Positions 21,499-30,775 of a stretch of 64,000 bases of DNA are shown piece after piece. The stretch comes from Taudactylus pleione. Lineage: Eukaryota > Chordata > Amphibia > Anura > Myobatrachidae. The position numbers and the translations under genes are program-made. Position 1 is the first letter of the stretch, and every line of letters begins with the position of its first letter. The notes beneath the pieces were generated by a model, which was given only the letters and a program-made list of their open reading frames with translations, was not told the DNA's origin and searched no databases. Location of the stretch: positions 10,993,001 to 11,057,000 of the forward strand of contig JAUIMM010000211.1 of the NCBI GenBank assembly GCA_031769625.1, written 5' to 3'.

Positions 21499-24076
21499 TT
21501 CATTTGGCAAATTTAGGTGGTTTTGTTAAAAATAGTGTTTCTATATAAAGCAATGCAAGTATTTTCTTGTGATTATTCAGTATTTGGCACTGGTCAAACT
21601 GAGATGTTTTAAAATTAAGCTCCACATTTTAGGAGAGAAAGATAAAGAAGCAAGAGGAATAGTGATAATGCTCTACTGTTCTTTCTAGGTTTGGACTTGA
21701 CAAAGTAATATCCAGGTTTTGCCTAGAGTCAGACTAACATTGAACTATCCAGGAATAGCGTAAATGAAAACTGTTCTGTTGGAGAAAGCGTGGAATGAGA
21801 ATTAGTGGCTGCACGCTCAGAAATGTTCTGCTATAATTAGAGCAGAAAACCTCGGGGAGAGGTTTGCTACTAAATTGTTTCATCATTAAGCACTTTTCTG
21901 TATTTTAGCTTTGGGACATGCCATTCACTACAGTCCTATATAATATTTACATCTAATTGTAAATGCAAATATATATCTATAGCTGTTATCTTTAGAATTA
22001 GGAGTGAAACTACCACAGACACAGGGGGGGCTGAAGGTTTCATGTTCATTGCAAAATTTCAAGTGCATCATAAATGCTCCCAAAGGGTTAGGAGATCCGT
22101 AACGTCCGCTGCCACTGCAGGAGATGTACAACTATTTTACTACAGTACATTAGCCAAGATGACATTAAACGTTTAAGTGAAGTCTTTTAACTGATGACAC
22201 ACACAAAAGTACCATGAGCTATCACCCCGGCTTTCAATGATAGCCTGTGAAGCAGACGTTTATGGCAATACCATGCCTATTGTCATATGTCTCGCTGATC
22301 TGTGAATAAACTTTTCCAAGTAATCACCGTGGGTTGCCACGTAATTACGGGGAATTTCAGTGCTGGCAATCTGAGTACAGCCTAATGAAGTTTACATACA
22401 TACATGAACACACACAAACAAACAGGAACATATGAACATGCGGTCGTGAAAATAGTCTGACTACCCATTTTGCTTCTTTGTAAATTCACTTGTTAATAGA
22501 TTCTGCTACAGACTAGCAGCCTAATAAAAACTGATATTATAAGTGCTGTATTTCAACCATAAGACTAAAAAAAAAAACTACACAAAACAGACAACGATTT
22601 CATCAACTGTGGGGTAGGATTTAAAAATGGATGACCTTATTTTGAAAATAGTAACAAATCCAATAACAATAGTAACAATATATCAATGTCACAATGTCAA
22701 CAGAGTATATATGAGAAAACGCAAGCAGAGAATAGAATAATTGATAACCCTCAGACATATTTACACCAAATTACTTCACAAGCACCACTATAAACCCCAA
22801 GGTGTCATGGACATTGGGAAACAAATCTGCATAACATTTGCACTGTTTACATGCATTATAACATGCATAAAAAAATGCATTGCAAACACTGATGTATAAA
22901 TAGCCTAAAACGGTTTCATAGGCTGTAAAAGGTTAGAGAATAGTCTATTAAAATGTGCGAGAGAATCCAACTGTTTTATTACTTAAATAAAAATAGAACA
23001 GCTATGCCCCAGCAGTATCACCCCTTTGTCAACATTATGTAAGATTATAAAAAAAAAAAGAAAACCATGGTGATCAGTCTCAGTCTTCCCCGTAAAACCG
23101 GGCATTTAGGACACGTGGATGGCATACTGGAACGTTGGCAGCCAGCCTCGCCTGTAGTACAGTGACATATTGTTGAGAGCTAAAGCACCATCAGAGATCA
23201 TTACCGTCAGACGTGAAATCCTCATTCTATCAGCAATTACTGGAAAAGAATAGCAATTTGGCCAGCGACTGAATACAGCTAACGAGAATCTTTGCAGCTA
23301 CTGGAATACGCTAATCGCACAATTGATGACCTAATTAAGTCATTATAACTATCCACAGAGCAGTGTTTGGATAATAACATTAGTAATCAGGGGAGATCAG
23401 GAACAAATGATGCGCGTTAGCGCGTTAATTACCATGGCCGGTGGATGCGCCAACCTTCCAGGAGCTACTGGGTTAATATGTTAATAAAGGGAAAACTATT
23501 ACAGATTACTCGTATTCTGTAATAAATAAGTCATTGTCCTGGGTAGGAATGATGAGGAAACTGTAAAATAAACATACTTAGAAATGTTTCTACTGGGTCG
23601 GGGAACCCAGACCAAGATAGCGTTTGAAGCGCTGTGGAATGCTAAAGTGATTGCAGTGGCGGCTGGTTACTGAAACGTTGGGAGAGATGTGGAGAGACAA
23701 CTATGTCGGCCCTAAAATAGGGCAGTCTAAAACAGGGGTGCTGTGACAGGGGATGTATGCAGGTACAAATAATCTGGCCTTTCCAGGGGCCCGTGCTGCC
23801 GAGCAGGCGTAGTTAAACCCATAAGGCTGACAATGCAGCATGTAAAGAGCACCACAGAGCTCCGAACAGGAAGCAGCCATGCATCCACACAACTGGTCAC
23901 CCTAGGAACGGGCCCCCGATAGGCCCTGGTTTGAACGTAGATTTTCTCCTCGCGTTATAGGTTGAATGTCCCTGGTTGCGTAATAACATGACAGTGAATA
24001 TATCTGTTATTAAGACAACTCAGACATATGACAAAACATCTAATTAAGATAACTGCATGGGCTCGCCAAGTACAGC
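21494..24076. other. Presumed SCUBE intron, mostly unique sequence
   Basis: About 2.6 kb with few recognisable repeats, downstream of the SCUBE exon in transcript direction. It is the longest apparently repeat-poor stretch in the window, so conserved non-coding elements, if any, are most likely here. No further exon was recognised on either strand. Confidence 0.5.
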
Positions 24077-24082
24077 ACGTAC
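24077..24082 (-). other. Splice donor of the SCUBE exon
   Basis: On the minus strand the exon ends TCTAACG and is followed by GTACGT, a good GT donor. It leaves one base (G) of a split codon. Confidence 0.8.
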
Positions 24083-24217
24083 CGTTAGAACGATGAATAC
24101 AAGTGTGCTGGTTGTCGCTGAGGAAAAATCCATCCTTGCACAGACATTCATAACTGCCCATTGTGTTAACACAGATCTGCTGACATCCTCCATTATTATC
24201 CAAACATTCATCCACAT
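24083..24217 (-). CDS. SCUBE2: Internal exon: calcium-binding EGF-like repeat of a SCUBE protein (best fit SCUBE2)
   Basis: A single 135-bp phase 1-1 exon that encodes one EGF-like repeat. It opens DVDEC, the calcium-binding start, and has six cysteines in EGF spacing. [10 protein letters not shown] matches the Asn/Asp-hydroxylation pattern C-x-N-x4-Y-x-C. The segment [16 protein letters not shown] is characteristic of the third EGF repeat of SCUBE proteins, secreted or membrane-bound glycoproteins with EGF repeats, a spacer and a CUB domain; SCUBE2 helps release Hedgehog ligand. From memory, the HRSN ending followed by a codon starting with G (Glu) fits SCUBE2 better than SCUBE1 or SCUBE3, which I recall with QRP there. 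The exon is intact. It is flanked by an AG acceptor and a GT donor, and the symmetric phase allows skipping in frame. No neighbouring SCUBE exon was found in the window. Family assignment is confident; the paralogue is probable. Confidence 0.87.
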
Positions 24218-24240
24218 CTGAGGAGAAAAATGAGAACACA
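24218..24240 (-). other. Splice acceptor of the SCUBE exon
   Basis: The minus strand reads TTCTCATTTTTCTCCTCAG immediately before the exon, a good pyrimidine tract and AG. Confidence 0.85.
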
Positions 24241-24932
24241 TGTCAAATAAATCCGTAAATATTATGATTATAACAATAGCACAGTACATACATATTGCCC
24301 AGTTCAAGTTATTCATTTGTGTATACAGCACTGACAAAGGACTATTAGTGATAAGAACATACCCTTGTTAGGCTGTTATATTTATTTATTCATTAATTTA
24401 TGTTCACATCCCACAGGGAATAAGAAACAGAAAATTAATGAACTATGAAGCAATGAACTAGCACATTTACCTCAGACAGAGGCCCAACAGGGTTTAGACC
24501 CTGGATAGAGATAAAATGACACATATAATAACTCATACAAGCCTACTCTCCTGATTTGGCAGGGAGACTCCCGAAAATCGTGTACCGCTCCCTTCCCCCC
24601 GGAAAAGTAGGCAAGCCTCCAGTCCCCCCCCCCCCCCCCGTAATGCATCCCCAAAAATCCGCAGCGGTGGGGCTGATGACGCTATTCTAGCTGAATCGCG
24701 TCATCATGACCTCGCCCCATGCTCCCTACTGCCGGAAATATATCGGCATTGTGTAGCGGGGGCAAAATGACGCGAGTAAGTGGCTCCGCCCCTAGTCCCG
24801 CCCTAAAAAGTATAATGTTCCCGGCAACGTCCCTTTTTACAGGTGCAGGAATAATTTCATTGTAACAGGGTTCCCTTTACAAAGTAATGTTCTTTGGGGG
24901 TGCCCCCTGCACAATACACTCACACGTTTAGA
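24241..24932. other. No gene recognised; fragment of a dispersed repeat
   Basis: From about 24535 to 24620 the sequence (AGCCTACTCTCCTGATTTGG, GGGAGACTCCCG) resembles the CTTGCCTACTCTCCC-type repeat also seen near 20120, 25810, 42005 and 43850. A C run of about 17 follows near 24626. The remainder up to 24932 is unassigned. Confidence 0.4.
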
Positions 24933-25015
24933 GCAGGGGTGGCCAACCCGCGGCTCTCGAGCAGCATGCGGCACTTTTGTTTTTCCGATGCGGCTCCCGG
25001 CTTGTGGTTCGGCAG
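24933..25015. mobile_element. Left end of a hAT-like element
   Basis: CAGGGGTGGCCAACCCGCGG is a typical hAT left terminus, and similar to CAGGCCTGGCCAACC at 44743. A right end was not found before the minisatellite at 25086. Confidence 0.4.
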
Positions 25016-25238
25016 ACCCCCACTGGTACTGTGCACGCTGGCCTCTGAAGCAATTAGAGGCTAAAGGGGCCTCTGATCATTAAGATGCAATTAGGGTTAG
25101 GGTATAATTGGGTTAGGCTGAAATCAGTGTTACGGTTAAGCTGCACTAAGGGTTAGGCTGCAATTAGTGTTAAGCTAAGGTTACAATTAGGGTTCTGCTG
25201 CAATCAGGGTTAGGCTGCAGTTAAGATATGTTATCAAT

Positions 25239-25488
25239 AATACCCCTTTCACACTGCCAGCAAATAGCCCGGGTTACTGTGCCGTGTGAAAGGGCCCAGT
25301 TGAAATAACCCGGGTTTTCAACCTGGGTAACAAGCAGGGTGGAACACGATTTCAACCCAGGTCTCGGTACGGTGTGAACGGGTAACCCGGGTCGAGGCCG
25401 TTCACTGCATAGGGAGAGCCGGCGCTTGGAGTGGAGATCATTTCCAAGCGTCGGCTCAGAAACAATGGGCCGCCAGTCTGAAAGGGGT
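25239..25488. mobile_element. Hairpin-chain element, second family, short copy
   Basis: Left end AATACCCCTTTCACACTG matches the complement of the right end CAGTCTGAAAGGGGT. The interior is a run of hairpins, for example TACCCCTTTCACAC against GTGTGAAAGGGCCC, AACCCGGG/ACCCAGG motifs, and CGCTTGGAG near 25431 against TTTCCAAGCG near 25441. GC-rich within AT-rich surroundings. Related to 25901-26339. Confidence 0.65.
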
Positions 25489-25900
25489 CTCAGGCGGGTC
25501 GCACTTGGGACCGACGCGTGTACATATTCTGGGTGCGACTTGCCAATTGCGATGTAAGAGAGGTACAAGTGTTAGGTTTAGGATGCAATTAGGGTTAAGC
25601 TGCAATTACTGTTAGGTTGAGGCTACAATTAGGGTTAGGGTTAGGCTGTAATTAGGGTATGCTGCAATTAGTGTTAGGTTTAGGCAGAAATTAGGGTTAG
25701 GCTGCAATTAGTGTTAGGCTGAGGCTACAATTAGCCATTTGTATGTATATGTCTCTGTTAATATATATATATATATATCAGCTTCATAATTGGGGTAATA
25801 GATGCAATAAGGGAGATTGCTAGACTCTTCAGGGAGACAGGGAGATTGCTACTATTTGAGGGAGTTTCCCTGACAATCAGGGAGAGTGGGGAAGTATGAA

Positions 25901-26339
25901 TAATACTCCTTTTACACCAGAGCTAAAACCCGGGTTATTGCAGGGATAACCCGGGCAGCTCCCTGGTGTAAAAGGGGAGAGGGTTGGATCGCCGGGTCCA
26001 GTGACCCGGCAATCCAACCCAGGTAAATAGCAGGGTTTAACGCGGGCGTAGCCCGTGAAACCCTGCTGTGAGAACAGCGCACTCCGGGTCACGATGACCT
26101 GGAGTGCGCTGCTAGCCGGCTGATTGGACCGGCTTCAGTGGCGCTTGGAGATGACGTCATCTCCAAGCGTCCACTTTCACGCCGGGAAAGCCGAGTCTAT
26201 GCAGACCAGACTCCGGTGTGAGCGGCGCCGACACAGGAATATCCCGAGTCGGCGCCGACTAAATTCTGGGTCTGATCCGGATAGGAACTCTGTTCCAACT
26301 CCGGGTCAGACCCGGAATTTTGGTGGAAAAGGGGTATTA
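25901..26339. mobile_element. Hairpin-chain element, second family
   Basis: 439 bp with ends TAATACTCCTTTTACACC and GGTGGAAAAGGGGTATTA, nearly inverse complements. The body is a chain of hairpins: CCTTTTACACCAG with CTGGTGTAAAAGG; AACCCGGGTTATTG with GGATAACCCGGG; GGATCGCCGGGT with ACCCGGCAATCC; GCAGGGTTT with AAACCCTGC; GCGCACTCCGGGTCA with TGACCTGGAGTGCGC; GCGCTTGGAGATGACG with CGTCATCTCCAAGCG; GAGTCGGCGCCGACT. Same architecture as the 27248 family but different ends. No coding capacity. Confidence 0.75.
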
Positions 26340-26517
26340 GGGTAGGGTTGCAGTTAGGGTTATGCTGCAATTAATGTTAAGCTTAGGCTGCAGTTAGGTT
26401 TCAGCTGCAATTAGGGTTGGACTAAAATAGTGTCCACATTCTGCCGACATTACATACGACACCCTTTTGTTTTGTTAGTGAAATATTCTGTTATTTTTAT
26501 TTAAAGACATTCACAAA

Positions 26518-26684
26518 ATGAAGTGAGTTTTAGAAGAGATGTTGCCCATAGGAACCAATCAGATTCTACTTAACATTTAACTAGCACCTTCTAGAAGATA
26601 ATAGCTAGAATCTGATCGGTTGCTATGGGCAACATCTCTTCTAAATCTCACTTCTAAAAACTCTCACTTTAGTAAATTTACCCC
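26518..26684. mobile_element. Palindromic MITE, TTTACTA family
   Basis: Arms contain AACCAATCAGATTCTA and TAGAATCTGATCGGTTGC around AACTAGCACCTTCTAGAAG. Ends CACTTTAGTAAATTTACCCC. A nearly complete copy of the family at 6611 and 39033. Confidence 0.85.
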
Positions 26685-27244
26685 TTATAATTGCAAACTG
26701 GTTTTATGCTGCAGTATAAACTTTAGATGGTGAAGTCCATAGTAGTTACACTTGTTATAGTTATTAATAGTATTACAATTGGATAAGGTGTGTGATCTTC
26801 TAATGTTATTTCATATTAGTGTCTATTGCACAAGTGTGTGAGCTCTGCACATGGTTAGCTTACACTGTGATATTTTTATTGAATACCAATTGCTTAGTGT
26901 AAAACTACTAAATGCATTGTTTGTGCATTCCGGTGTAATATTTGTCCTTGAAACGTGCTGAAGAAACCCAGAAGATTGTGTTCACTGCCTCAGCCATAAC
27001 TGGTTACGTTGGACAAGCTGCTGCCTCTCTGAAAAAGTATGAAGTCAGTAAGTAAATATTGCTTATTGTTTTGGATTATCACCCAAACGTATGCTCAGTA
27101 CGCAACTATCGGCCGTGTGGTTGCGTAATCGCTATTACGTTCCGTAATGAATCAGCACCAAGTTACAGAATCTCTGAAGTCAACAATGATAAACATTTAT
27201 GTGTCCACGTTTATATCCATGTGCACGCCAATTTCCCCTAAGAT
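26685..27244. other. No gene recognised
   Basis: Unique-looking AT-rich stretch; nothing supported. Confidence 0.45.
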
Positions 27245-27247
27245 TTG

Positions 27248-27796
27248 GGCCCTCATTCAGAGCCGTACGCTCTGAGCAGAGCGCACGCTCTGAATGAGGG
27301 CCGGGCACCATTTTCATGGAGCGTCCTCCTGGACGCTCGTATAGCTGTGGGTCACCACCCACAGGCTATACGAGCGTGCTTTGTTATGGCCGCGATGGTC
27401 GAGACCATCGCGACCATCGAATTTGCGAGCCGGAGCCTGCGGTTGAGGTTTTCAACCGCAAGCTCCGGAGTGATTTTGGCTCTATCAGAGCCAAAATCAC
27501 TCCCACTGACATCACTAGTGATGTCAGTGGGCCGGCTTCTGACGGGAGGCGTTCCCGTGGGAACGCCCCCGTCAGGGAGGCACGCCCCCGGCACGCCCAC
27601 CAAAGGGGGCGTGCTGTCAATCAACATTGACAGCACGCCCCCTTTGATCGGACACAACGAGCGAAGGACTTTCCTTCGCTCGTCGCGTCTGGCGCATGCG
27701 CACGACGGAGCTCCCTCCGTCGTGCGCATGCTCAGTGCATAACATCGACCCACTTGCGAGCGGACAGCCGCTCGCGAGTGGGTCTGAATCAGGCCC
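27248..27796. mobile_element. Hairpin-chain element, copy A (549 bp)
   Basis: Starts GGCCCTCATTCAGAG, ends CTGAATCAGGCCC, and is flanked by TTG at 27245-27247 and 27797-27799. It consists of about twelve consecutive hairpins: 27248-27302, 27319-27338, 27334-27376, 27391-27412, 27430-27468, 27470-27500, 27502-27531 (a perfect 30-bp palindrome), 27541-27573, 27602-27645, 27658-27682, 27692-27731 and 27748-27783. Almost every base lies in a stem. A 3-bp duplication and G-rich ends suggest a PIF/Harbinger-like mobiliser, which is inference. No transposase; the long open frames on both strands are by-products of the palindromes. Copy D at 62455 is about 97% identical and the same length. Confidence 0.88.
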
Positions 27797-27825
27797 TTGG
27801 TATGCAAACTGACATAGGACAGAGT

Positions 27826-28416
27826 AGCTCATTCAGACCCGGACGCTAAGCTGCACTCGCTCGCATCCAAAAGGGGCCGGGTATTCTAATAGCACGATCC
27901 TCGTGTGGCAAGGCATAAGGACGCCCTCTATGTCTTAGCGAGCGGCGACTGTGCGATCGCAAAATAGTGTAATGCCGCCCCCTTCCCGGCCGCAGCTAAC
28001 GTCATCTCCAGGAAGTGTTTAAAACCATCGGGAACATCGAGAGCCATCGGAAGCACTCGCAGTGCTTGTGGGAGCTCTAGCCTATCGCAAGCACCGTGAG
28101 TACTTCAAGTAAAATTACATCTGCTGCCGCGGCAAATGACGCACCCATGACGCACCTTTGGGTGCCCATTAAATGCCGCTTTGACGGTCAGACACGCCTA
28201 CGTTCGCAGCACCACTCCCCCGTTCACAAGCACCTTCCCCTGTTACCACCCACAAACGGCTCTATCTGTCACTCAAAGTAGCGTCCAGGCTGTTTACTAC
28301 GATTGCCCGATTCCAGATCGCAGAGACTGGCTTGCGCACACGCATTGCGAATTATACACGGGCGAATATCAGTCAGTGCGAGCGGGCACAGCTTAGCGAG
28401 CAGGTCTGAATGAGCT
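27826..28416. mobile_element. Related element with AGCTCATTCAGACC ends
   Basis: Begins AGCTCATTCAGACC and ends GGTCTGAATGAGCT, exact inverse complements. Next to the ends, GGACGCTAAGCTG and CAGCTTAGCGAGC extend the similarity. The interior is not a hairpin chain. It starts only about 30 bp after copy A. The CATTCAG and CTGAAT cores resemble the ends of copy A, so a shared mobiliser is possible. No target duplication could be fixed. Confidence 0.65.
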
Positions 28417-28985
28417 CCAGCGTCTGCTACAGTCCTAATATGTTGAATTGTTTTTCAGAACAAGCAATTCTGCCACTACTAATTGCCACTGAGCGTCCCT
28501 ATGGCTATTTGAAATGTATAAAATGATTAACATTAAAGGCTGTATAATAGACAACCGAAGAGAGTCAAATGTCATGAATAAGTTGAGTAAATGAAGCCAC
28601 CTAAATTAGGTCTCTCTGCTCATTTTCCTTTCCCAAAATGAGCTGAGATACCTAATTTCGGGAAAAAGTTTTTTAATCATGTTTGCAGGCACTTTCCAGC
28701 CTTTTTATGGCAAGGAAAGAATGAATGTTTAAAAAAAAGATTTCGTTTTACTTTTTAGCCAATTGTGGTCATGATGGGGAACAATCGTAAACCGCACGTT
28801 AACGTCTACACTGAAATCAAAGGCTGTATGTGCCGAGGCAACAATGCTAATTACAGGCGGGACGCGTCTTCCGGTTTGCAGTCATTATTTTAACAAGAGG
28901 GTGTACCCTTTCATGAACTGGAAACCAGGAGCCCCCCTTCTCTAAGGCAATACCACTGAAACCATACAATTACTGCTTTACATTT
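28417..28985. other. No gene recognised
   Basis: AT-rich unique-looking sequence; nothing supported. Confidence 0.45.
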
Positions 28986-29300
28986 AGGGGGAGATGTACC
29001 AAGCCTCGGAGAGGCGATAAAGTGGGGGAAGTTGCCCAAAGCAAACAATCAGCTTCTGTCATTTATCTAGCACAGTTAGGAGCTGACACAGGGGGTGTCG
29101 CTTCAGCACTTCCCCCTCCCTCCAGGATATGGACTAACCCATTCCCCCCCCCCCCCTCCCTCTGGGACATATACTACTCACCTGGCCGCCCAAGTGAGCA
29201 GTGTATGTGCCGGTGGGAGGGGGGACGGGATAGTCCATGACTCAGCAGAGGGGGAAGTGATAAAGCGGCACCCCCCTGTGCCAGTTTCCACGCACGCCTA
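28986..29300. mobile_element. Possible MITE fragment
   Basis: GGGGGAGATGTACCAAGC, GATAAAGTGG and AACAATCAGCTTCTGTC resemble the arm of a palindromic element of the ACCAATCAGATTCT type. A reverse end with AGTGATAAAGCGGCACC near 29255 may be the partner. The middle is C-rich. Low certainty. Confidence 0.35.
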
Positions 29301-29565
29301 TGATTAATAACCATTAGGTCTATCAGTGCTAAATCCCTGGTAAAACTATACAACTATTTGAAAGAAAAACACATTTTTAAACTTAAGTGAAAACCACGTT
29401 GAATCATTCCTACAGATGGTTAAGAAAGTTCACCCATCAAAATCCTTAAAGGGGCTTTCAACCCTCAAACCACTTTGACGATTTGTATACACCTTCTGCG
29501 ATCTGGACTAAGTACATGGAGTGGAATTCACAAAGACAAGAGGTTTTTAATGATATTTCCTTTAA

Positions 29566-30775
29566 GAGCTTTAGTTAACGAACTACAAGTCTCAGCATTT
29601 TGCTGCACTGAATATATATTGGCCAGCCTGAGAGCTTTAGGTAACGAACTATAAGTCTCAGCATTTTTCTGCACTGAATATATATTGGCCGGAATGGGTA
29701 TGAAATACCACCGGCCACATGGCCGGCGGTTCGATTCCCGTCAGCGGCAGAGTTACAAGCAGCGGAAGCCCGACAGCGCTGGAAATCCCAATCGTGGATA
29801 GGTAAGTATGTACTAACCTAACCTAACCCCCCTAACCCTAACCCTCCTTAGGGGTGCCTAACCCTAACTTCCCCCCAAGTGCCTAACCCTAATCCCCCCT
29901 CTAAGTGCCTAACCCTAACCACCCCCTTCCCCGCTGCCTAAACCTAAGTCCCCCGGGGGGGTGCCTAACCCTAAGTCCCCCCCAGGGGTGCCTAACCCTA
30001 ACCCTCCCTCCCCCTAGCCTAACCTTCCTGGGGGGGGTGCCTAACCCTAAGTCCCCCCCCAGGAGCCCTAAACCTAACCCTCCCCCCCCCGCGGCTGTCC
30101 GCTCGCGGCGCCGGGCATCACTACGTTCGGGATGCCGGGCGCCGGTCTCCCGGCGTCGGGGAAATGCGGGCGTCTACATCTAGACGCCCGGCATTTCACC
30201 CTTGCCGGGATATGACAGTCGGGAAGCCGGCTGCTGGTATTTACGCAGTCGGCTTCCCGATTGCTTCCCATATTGGCCAGCCTGAGAGCTTTAGGTAACG
30301 AACTATAAGTCTCAGCATTTTGCTGCACTGAATATATATTGGCCTGCCTGAGAGCTTTAGGTAACGAACTATAAGTCTCAGCATTTTGCTACACTGAATA
30401 TATATTGGCCTGCCTGAGAGCTTTAGGTAACGAACTATAAGTCTCAGCATTTTGCTGCACTGAATATATATTGGCCTGTCTGGAGAGCTTTAGGTAACGA
30501 ACTACAAGTCTCAGCATTTTGCTGCACTGAATATATATTGACCTGTCTGGAGAGCTTTAGGTAACGAACTACAAGTCTCAGCATTTTGCTGCACTGAATA
30601 TATATTGACCTGTCTGGAGAGCTTTAGGTAACGAACTACAAGTCTCAGCATTTTGCTGCACTGAATATATATTGGCCTGCCTGAGAGCTTTAGGTAACGA
30701 ACTACAAGTCTCAGCATTTTGCTACACTGAATATATATTGGCCTGCCTGAGAGCTTTAGGTAACGAACTACATTT
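29566..30775. repeat. 66-bp minisatellite, about ten units
   Basis: Units GAGCTTTAGGTAACGAACTA, CAAGTCTCAGCATTTTGCTG and CACTGAATATATATTGGCCT repeat every 66 bases. Two units lie at 29566-29690 and about eight from 30271, separated by the element at 29691. The last unit is cut short near 30770. Since 66 is a multiple of three, the minus strand shows a 22-residue repeated open frame, judged non-coding. Confidence 0.92.
29691..30270. mobile_element. CCCTAA-bearing element with target duplication
   Basis: 580 bp inserted in the 66-bp array. TATTGGCC occurs at 29683-29690 and 30271-30278 (possibly 9 bp with a preceding A), as expected for a target-site duplication. Left end GGAATGGGTATGAAATACC, right end GCTTCCCA. 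The core, about 29815-30085, repeats CCTAACCCTAA with C-rich spacers. The right arm holds long hairpins (GGGATGCCGGGCGCCGG, GGGCGTCTACATCTAGACGCC). The uninterrupted 66-bp units show the empty site. Same family as 18530, 40085 and 60831. Confidence 0.8.

Larger units (their letters stand above)
25086..26440. repeat. TTAGGG-like minisatellite, interrupted twice
   Basis: Short units of CAATTAGGGTTAGGCTG and variants such as CAATTAGTGTTAGG repeat at 25086-25225, 25560-25740 and 26338-26440. The two gaps hold fold-back elements (25239, 25901), a TA microsatellite at 25759-25778 and a CTCTCCC-type repeat near 25810-25890. The TTAGGG resemblance is to the telomere motif, but the units are longer and irregular, so this is an interstitial minisatellite. 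Confidence 0.8.

Noticed and set aside
25086..26440. True telomere or interstitial telomere
   Set aside because: TTAGGG occurs only inside longer irregular units and mixed with CTGCAATTAG, so it is a minisatellite.
27245..27742. 165-codon open frame, with further long frames on the other strand (and the same at 62554-63044)
   Set aside because: They arise because the element is palindromic and GC-rich, so both strands read open together. No domain is seen, and the frames overlap on both strands in the same way in both copies.
29728..29738. tRNA gene, suggested by a perfect B-box GGTTCGATTCC
   Set aside because: No A-box at the right distance and no cloverleaf could be formed. The motif lies in the hairpin-rich end of a mobile element.
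30241..30717. Minus-strand repeated protein with a 22-residue unit
   Set aside because: The 66-bp minisatellite unit is a multiple of three and lacks stops by chance. There is no signal peptide, domain or splice context.
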